Below, in pieces: positions 57,578 to 64,000 of a stretch of DNA of 64,000 nucleotides; the first letter of the stretch is position 1, and each line of letters opens with the position of its first letter. Location of the stretch: NCBI GenBank assembly GCA_024734495.1, contig JALMQS010000187.1, positions 15,989,688 to 16,053,687 of the forward strand. The letters are read 5' to 3'. The stretch comes from Forficula auricularia. Taxonomy: Eukaryota > Arthropoda > Insecta > Dermaptera > Forficulidae. The notes beneath the pieces are model-generated. The model did not search any database. It was not told the DNA's origin and saw only the letters and a program-made list of their open reading frames with translations. A program made the translations under genes and the position numbers.

Positions 57578-58395
57578 TTTTATTTATTTATTTATTTAGA
57601 TAATTTTACGGACAAGTAGTCCACTTACAAAAATGTCAAATAAGTGTATAATGAGTGTTATGTCAAGAAAAAAAAAAAAAAAAAAATTTTTTTTTTTTTT
57701 TACAAAGAATTACAAAATAAAACATCAAAATCAGATATAAACAATGCAATAAAAAATACAATAGTCTATACTCGAACAATAAATATAATTAACAATAAAA
57801 GAACTATCACATGAAAATCATACAGACAACAATAATGAAAGAAAAGCACAAGATAAAAGAGAAACATACATAAATAGGTACATAATTCAGTATTAGCAAT
57901 GTTTACGGTGCTGGTGGGGATGTTCACATAAATTCATTCAAAACAAAAACAAAATCTCGTAAAAATTAAGTAAAGACAAAATTCAACAAAGATATGCCAT
58001 TCAATAGTTTTAATAATAATAAACCAAATAAAGCAATGCAAATCACTCCCATCAGACTGTCATAAATTATTCGGACAAATGATCTTGATTTTATTTTAGA
58101 GTGCAATATGTCATTTCCTATTGCATAGTTTCAAGATGCGATTTGTGAATGAGTACTTAAGATATAGAATTCTACAAGGAGTAAAAACAGCAGTAGATTT
58201 CGTGTCCTGTGAATACCGACATCTGAAAGTGACCAGCTCTAGAAGCTGCGAACTATTTATTTTGCCACTAATGAGATCAATGAATGAAGGAGAATTGATC
58301 AGATCTGCTCCTTGTTTTTATATCCATTGAACATCACATGTTCAAAGGAAGATAAGACTTGCCCATAAGACAATGTCCACAGTTGCGAACCTGTA
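57578..58395 (-). mobile_element. LINE 3' end (Jockey/R1-like), with ORF remnant
   Basis: On the minus strand: end of an ORF (58318-58120), a 3' untranslated region containing a T17/A19 hairpin (57668-57706), and a (TAAA)n tail at 57600-57578. Truncated upstream. Confidence 0.7.
58117..58318 (-). pseudogene. LINE reverse-transcriptase ORF C-terminus
   Basis: The minus frame reads ADLINSPSFIDLISGKINSS, then later TAVFTPCRILYLKYSFTNRI, and stops after LKLCNRK. The pattern 'D.(F/I)..P.(F/L)...I' followed by a 'P..R(I/M)' block just before the stop matches the end of ORF2 in Jockey-type elements of insects. No catalytic motif remains because the copy is 5'-truncated. Confidence 0.6.
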
Positions 58396-59424
58396 GTTTA
58401 AATTGATGTCATTTGAATGCTTCAGTTATTCAAGGTATACATACAAATGCAGAGATATACATAGAAATGAAACATTATATTTTCATGATATTAAACATAT
58501 TTGAGTCAATTATTTCAAATGAGTTTCAAGAGTATTTTAGGCAATTATTAGATATTATAATTATTTCTGATTAAATCAAATAGATAAGCTTTCTTTTCTG
58601 CCCAAAGGTCCCAAGACCATGGTACAGCTTATAAATGTCAAAAGGTCCTCGGTCATTTCCACTTGTGTTCGAGCTCTCATGTGAGTTATATATGTACAAG
58701 CTGCGAAGCCCGTCTTCGGCGGTCATCTTGCTAAGGTGGCTATGCCCCCTGGACTCCGATGTCCTCCCCCCCGGTAAGCCACTGGTATAATAAAATAAAT
58801 TATAATCACCCTCCCCTCCATCCCCAGCTTGCTAGTATTTTCAGATTTTAAATTATTTTTGTATTCCCCATATTTATTTACAGCCAAAGCACGAGGCCAA
58901 TCAGAGAGATCACATCGTCGTCGTGTAAGCCCATTATTATAATAGATAGTATGTATACATTCTTTATATTGCATATAATGGGAAAATACAAAGAAGTAAT
59001 GATCAAATATGGGAATAAAAACTTAAAGTTTACACTTAGTAATAAAGAACCCGGACACTGGATAATTTTAAAATAAATTAATTAAAACAATTTTTTATCA
59101 AAATTTTAACTCTTCTTGTATCCAATTAAATTTTATTTTGACACCCAGTCGTTCAATATGAACTTAGAAATTTGATTCGCAATGCACTTGCACAAAGTAA
59201 TTTTTTTTATTTTAATTATCTTGAGAAAAATTATATTTTTTTGTATTTTTGAATCCCAAGTTCTAAAGCCCAAAATCTAGTCAGTTCTCCACATTGGAAT
59301 TATAAACACTTTGGCACCAGAACGAACTTTCTATGACTTTCCGTTCGTGAGTTTTTGTTGGTATCGGAATCTAGACACAGACATGGAAAAATATAGTTGA
59401 AAATGACTTTTCTTCACATTTGAA
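58396..59424. other. Family-D copy (59235-59420, minus); no gene
   Basis: 59235-59420 carries, on the minus strand, gaaagttcgttctggtgcca and gattttgggctttagaactt. 58735-58785 has a C8 run and gtaagccactgg, perhaps a transposon terminus. Confidence 0.5.
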
Positions 59425-59549
59425 ACATCCTCATGAAATCGTCAAAATAAATATATTAAAATATATACCATATATTTATAAAAATATAAATACAATATAT
59501 CAAAATAACAAAAAAATGGTATTAGGCCACTTTCAAAATAAACGGCCCA
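59425..59549 (+). mobile_element. MITE, GCCGTTTATTTTGAAAG-end family, right half
   Basis: Ends actttcaaaataaacggccc. Its interior (atgaaatcgtcaaaataaat, aaaatataaatac) matches the right half of 10871-11120. Left terminus missing. Confidence 0.65.
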
Positions 59550-60252
59550 TATATGTATATTTAAGCATATTTTTTTAAATAAGTTCTCATATTACTTGAC
59601 CCCGAGGGGTGAACCGCGACCTAAATCGTGTACACTTACTTCCACTTTCATTTCCAAGTAGAAGACAATAGATTATCTAATGAATTCCAAAGTAATTCCA
59701 AAGACGGTGTACACCTAATTTCAATTGCGGTTCACCCCTTGCTTGATCCCAACCCCTTAATTAATTTCTGATGACAACGATGTTACCTAAATTATTTTCA
59801 CTCATCAAAACATCGGAAATAATAAAAAATAATTTATTTTATTTTCTATAAAATCGTTGATGTTTCGTTCTATTTCTAATTAAGAATTTTAATTCTTACA
59901 TCTCGACCACAAAAGTCAATAACGGTTCCAAAATCAACAGCCGAAACGTCTTGTTTTTAATTAGAGCCTGTGAGACCAATTATACTTCAAATGAAACAAT
60001 TTTTAATTAATATATAAATAAAAAATGTTTTTGACACCTAAGATGAAGTTTCTCAAGTTTTCATGGTCATGTTAATGATTTGTTTGTTTTTTCAGACCAC
60101 ATGTAGAAAATTTTAATTAATTTTTTGCTTACACAATAGGTGGGCTAAGTTAAAAAACACAAAAAAATAAATAGGACAACTTGTTAAACCTTCAGAATGT
60201 TTTGATATCATTAAGAAAAAAACTCTAAACCATTAATCATTTAATTAAAATA
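59550..60252. other. No gene recognised
   Basis: 59600-59740 contains an imperfect inverted repeat of ggggtgaaccgc / gcggttcacccc around 120 bp. Confidence 0.4.
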
Positions 60253-60662
60253 AAACTTTAAATTTGATAAATTAAAACGTTATTTTAATCACATAAAATA
60301 AATAAATATAGTAATTTTAATAATTATTATTATTTGATTTATTTACCAGACAGTTTCGGCCACCCCTGCTTGAAATATCCATGTTACTAAATTAAAAATG
60401 AGCTATGTATGTAAAGTGACAAATTCCAAATATTGAACGAAATTGTATGAATAAATGTGAAATTGTATGGTTTTTATTTTGTGTAATTGTATAACAAATT
60501 TTATAAAATGTTTCAATTTTCAGTACTACTGAAAATGGTCAACCAGGGGTGACCAAAACTATCTGGTAAATCAATCAAATAAATAATATATAATAATTGA
60601 TTAAAATTACTGTATTTATTTATGTTATGTGACTAAAATAACGCTTTAATTTATAAAATTTA
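60253..60662. repeat. Inside-out pair of hAT-like ends
   Basis: 60253-60368 ends cggccacccctg. 60545-60662 begins caggggtgaccaaaac and is its inverted copy over about 115 bp. The termini face each other across 176 bp of other sequence, the reverse of a normal element. Confidence 0.7.
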
Positions 60663-60991
60663 AATTTTACATAAGTCACTTAAGTTTTGGAAGAATCTTA
60701 AAATAAGACCTGACAACAATTTTGATAGCCTATAAGCTTATAACGTAGGCAAACGAACAGGCTAAAAACGTTTGTACTTGACCATATGATACGATGCTTC
60801 AGCCCCTTTTGTCTAACCATTACTCAGTTAGCACACCTGTTCTAGAACATGTTTTCTAGACACTGGGAGATCTTCTAGACATCTTAAAGACAATAAGATC
60901 TTAATAAGACAACTTCTAGAGCGGTTGGGCTATCTGGGTATGCAATGTTAATAAAAATCATATGTACATGTATCAGATTTTTATCAGTATG
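60663..60991. other. No gene recognised
   Basis: Unassigned. Contains short related blocks around ttctagac at 60840-60920. Confidence 0.35.
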
Positions 60992-60999
60992 ATTTAGAA

Positions 61000-61701
61000 C
61001 AGAGCTTCTTAAACATTGTTCATTCACGACCTATTTATCATCGAGATTTTTCGCAACCCCAGAAATTAAATTTAAAATCAAGATATAAAAGTAAATATTT
61101 TCCCATAGACAATTTATTTTTTTGTAAAGAATACTAAATAGTATACTTATATATGAAAATAAGTAGTTTTAGGAATTGTTTCAAGTATGCAAACATTAAT
61201 GAAAGAAAACCACGTTTTAATGAGACATGTATGCATGTTTTTTGAGGTATAACAAATTAAATCTTGGTGTAATATTTGACACTGCTGGATGGGAAGCATC
61301 TTCATCGTTTTTCAGTGTTGAATAATATTTAGATTTAATAAACATTAAAGCTGAAAAAATCGTTTCACATAAGTATGTGCTGCTGAAAAGCAGAAGAATA
61401 TTTAATACCATTTCAGAAATTTTAAGAAATTCAGTCCGATCCAGAATTCAGTCAAATATTTTTATAGAAACTCAATTTTTAAGTTTGAGTATAACTCAGG
61501 AAATTCCTCTTGGGCTTTATATGGCAGGTGATTAATCTCATTATTTCAATCAAACAAGGTTTACAGAAAATGTAATATATTAAGTTAAAGATAAATAAAT
61601 TATTACGACTAATGTCTCTTTAAATTTATGTATATGAATTAAATTTTCGGGACCCCATTATTTAGCTTTTGAGGTCGCCACCCGTAGTTTAAGAAACGCT
61701 G
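61000..61701 (-). mobile_element. hAT element relic with 8-bp duplication
   Basis: Ends cagagcttcttaaac and gtttaagaaacgctg, flanked by a perfect atttagaa (60992-60999, 61702-61709). About 700 bp, internally deleted; keeps the end of a transposase on the minus strand. Confidence 0.92.
61209..61500 (-). pseudogene. hAT transposase C-terminal (dimerisation) remnant
   Basis: The minus frame includes FSSTYLCETIFSALMFIKSK, then HPAVSNITPRFNLLYLKK. A block of the form 'STYLCE..FS.L..IK.K' followed by 'L...L..(I/V)...RF..L' is the hallmark of the hAT dimerisation region, close to the ZBED5/SCAND3-like branch. A frameshift near 61430 separates it from upstream matching sequence (LTEFWI). DDE catalytic parts are absent, so it is non-functional. 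It lies within the 61000-61701 element, consistent with its transposase. Confidence 0.8.
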
Positions 61702-61900
61702 ATTTAGAACATGAAGGTGATTATCAATTACCAAAGAGTGAATTTTGTTCTGCGAAAATTTGTATTTTGAAATTTCAAACAAAATACAAAAACAATTTTC
61801 CCAGGGGCTTATAACTTTATAACTACGTGGGTGGCATCCACGGGATCCTAGCCGGGTCTGGCATTTTTTCTACTTAACTTATGCCAGGCTCCTTCTTTTT

Positions 61901-62618
61901 AACCGACTTCAAAAAAGGAGGAGGTTCTCTATTCGACTGATTTTTTTTTTGTGCCTATGTTACTTCATATCTCCGCCAATTGTGAACCGATTTTGAAAAA
62001 AATTTTGCATTGGGTTCAGCCAACCTTCCGATTGGTCCCATTTTTTTCAAAGGTATTAGATCTTTTTTATTAGTTTTTTTTAGACCTAACTTCATTGTTT
62101 ATGAACCGATTTCGATGGTTCTTTTTTTATCCGATAGGGCGTGTCTTAGGAATGGTGTCATATTAATTTGGTCAAGTTATGATGATATGATCACTATTAA
62201 TAACATCACTAAAAAGAGAACAATAAAAATAATTTTTAAGAAAAAAATAAAAACCGACTTCAAAAAATTAAATGCAACAAATAAAATACACTAAAAGGTA
62301 TAAAATAATTATTATCTTATTTAGTTACAACTAAACGACGAAATATTAACATGAAATTACTTTTTGAAGTCGGTGCCAAACATATACCTTTTATGAATCG
62401 CACTCGACGGATCTTACTTAGTACGTTTGGTGGGTACGCTCGCTTATAGGTATAGTTTGTTTGGCACCGACTACAAAAAGTAATTTCATGTTAATATGTC
62501 GTCGTTTAGTTGTAACTAAATAAGATAATAATTATTTTATACCTTTTAGTGTATTTTATTTGTTGCATTTAATTTTTTGAAGTCGGTTTTTATTTTTTCT
62601 TAAAAATTATTTTTATTA
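61901..62618 (-). mobile_element. CCGACTTC-terminal element, copy 2
   Basis: Reverse-orientation full copy of 6920-7597: starts aaccgacttcaaaaaaggag, has the asymmetric half first, then the palindrome with centre ttataggtatagtttgtttg, and ends gaagtcggtttttatttttt. The 94-codon plus frame spanning its left half is not a recognised protein. Confidence 0.8.
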
Positions 62619-63539
62619 ATCTGTCTTATTAGGCTTCTGTTAGCCAACTCTTGTTTTTTTCCCGACTCCGACGTTGTTAGGTTTTCAAAAGCTAGAGTTC
62701 TTTCAGTTTCAAATTCACACTTTTCTATTTTTTCTTTCCATTTCAATCTGCATTCGCCAATTTGTTAGGAAATTTAGCTCATATCGCATAAAATAAGCCG
62801 TCCAAGTGAGAGTCGGACTCGCATACCTAGGATTCCGTCAGTATCTTCTAAAATACTTAAGATATCACATTCGTTTTGTGTTGTTCATAGAGAAGAATGA
62901 GTTTTTTCATCTTTTTAATATTACCCACATCTTAATGCGGACAAGTAAAATAATCACCTAAAATAAGCACTTAATGGCTCTCCCGAGCCGTCGTTTAAAA
63001 TGAATTAAATTAAAAAAAAGCCCATTCTTTTTAATGAACTTTTTACATGGATACCTCACATTCCACGATAAAAAAAAATGTCATGGTGTTAGGGAAAAGG
63101 GCCTTTATCTTCACCTACCAGTTTTTTCAGGAATGGTAAAAATGTGAGTTAAATTGTGGGTATAATTTTTCATTACATATTTTAATTCAGTAGCAAATTT
63201 TCATTCGGAATAGAATAATAGCGAGGGTAAATATGAAACAAAAGCCCTATTTTTGTCTACTTAAAAATTGTCAAAATACTACGTTTTTTATTTCTAAATA
63301 TTCAAAAATTCATAACTGAGTCAATTTTCGGAATTTTCGGGCGGGACAAAAAGCATTTTGTTCAGTTCTTTCTCTAGAAACAGGAGATACCATTAGCTCG
63401 ATTTTGACTAGGTCAAGATAAAAGGCCATTTTCCCCGACACCATCACAAATATTAATCATTTTCAAACCCACAAAAATATAACTCTCACTGAAATAATTA
63501 TTTGATTAAAATTTTAATTTAATTTGCAATTTTGGGGAG
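62619..63539. other. No gene recognised
   Basis: 62640-63000 is moderately complex and apparently single-copy; no frame or motif. Confidence 0.35.
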
Positions 63540-64000
63540 AATGTTAGGTACATAATTTATAATTATTTACAAAAATAACACCCCCCCCCGTCTTAATTTT
63601 GGGCTGATTAGCGATTAATAATATCTCCTTTTAAATATATGGAACTCTTCTAGGGTGAATAGGTTTCTAGTATTTTTGTTTGAAAATTTTATATGACCTT
63701 GCTCCACCCCCCTTGGATCATTATTCCTTTCACATGGAGTCATTTCCGTAAAATTGTAGGGTGCATAAGAGAAATTTCGAACAAATCAATTAAAAGGTCT
63801 ATGATATTGATAATTCAATTTTTTGAACACCTCTATTTTGGTTCCCTAAAGAAATAATTACACCGTACTAACAGACATTTTGACAAAATAGTTGATATCT
63901 AGTAAAATATAATATAAAGTATACCTACACTGTAAGGCTTTCTTGTAGGCCAAAACACCATGGTTTCTCGCAATTTTTTTAACAAAAATATTTTGAGCCA
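63540..64000 (+). repeat. Partial third copy of the 32870-34635 repeat, cut by the window edge
   Basis: 63550-63860 matches 33860-34190 (for example attaataatatctcc and C-runs). 63860-64000 matches the taacagacattttgacaaaa part. The element continues beyond 64000. Confidence 0.7.

Noticed and set aside
59880..59965. Further hammerhead (ccgaaacgtcttg)
   Set aside because: GAAACGTC occurs, but no CTGANGA or helix II precedes it at a suitable distance.

Overview
The window is AT-rich eukaryotic DNA of arthropod (probably insect) type: no bacterial gene organisation, no long open reading frame, and a very high density of old transposable elements, foldback repeats and tandem repeats. The species cannot be named from the sequence. 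Nearly all open frames longer than 60 codons are chance frames or lie inside repeats. The readable protein remnants are a LINE reverse-transcriptase C-terminus (57.6-58.4 kb, minus), a second LINE C-terminus (4.3 kb plus, 42.4 kb minus), a piggyBac cysteine-rich C-terminus (15.0-15.2 kb, minus), a hAT dimerisation region (61.2-61.5 kb, minus), a Tc1/mariner-like transposase tail (11.5 kb) and a LINE endonuclease start (35.1 kb).

Host gene: three small plus-strand segments look like exons that join in a compatible reading phase (19994-20046, 20734-20772, 44839-44918). The 39-nt middle one has near-ideal splice sites. If real, most of the window is intron of one gene, with a 24-kb intron between exons B and C packed with transposons.

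Main system: at least five sequence families of hammerhead-ribozyme-like motifs, mostly sitting in foldback elements with one motif per arm (about 4.7, 14.3, 14.6-15.5, 20.9, 21.4, 25.7, 31.2, 41.2, 42.1-42.8, 48.0 and 56.2 kb). They share the core CTGANGA, a helix II, GAAA and a tiny stem III whose sequence is self-complementary (ACGT, ACATGT, ACTATAGT, ATATATAT). The motif at 41493-41542 has a 9-bp helix I exactly abutting the core. Five insertions have target-site duplications of 10-14 bp, as for retrotransposition. This matches small dimer-forming hammerhead variants of Penelope-like elements and retrozymes; the head-to-head foldback arrangement is the unusual part.

Other layout: pogo/Tigger-like MITEs (2.3, 21.8, 42.1 kb); hAT elements with 8-bp duplications (2.6, 23.1, 23.4, 45.5, 61.0 kb); a Harbinger-like foldback (24.5 kb); Helitron-like copies (45.6, 54.1 kb); tRNA-derived SINEs (9.9, 34.8, 45.8, perhaps 51.5 kb); a TA-flanked foldback (37.5, 50.2 kb); a 119-bp satellite that folds back on itself (16.2-17.9 kb); and a directly repeated pair at 32.9-34.6 kb with a third copy running off the right edge. 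Nested insertions give a relative history, for example hAT then Helitron-like then SINE at 45.5-46.7 kb.
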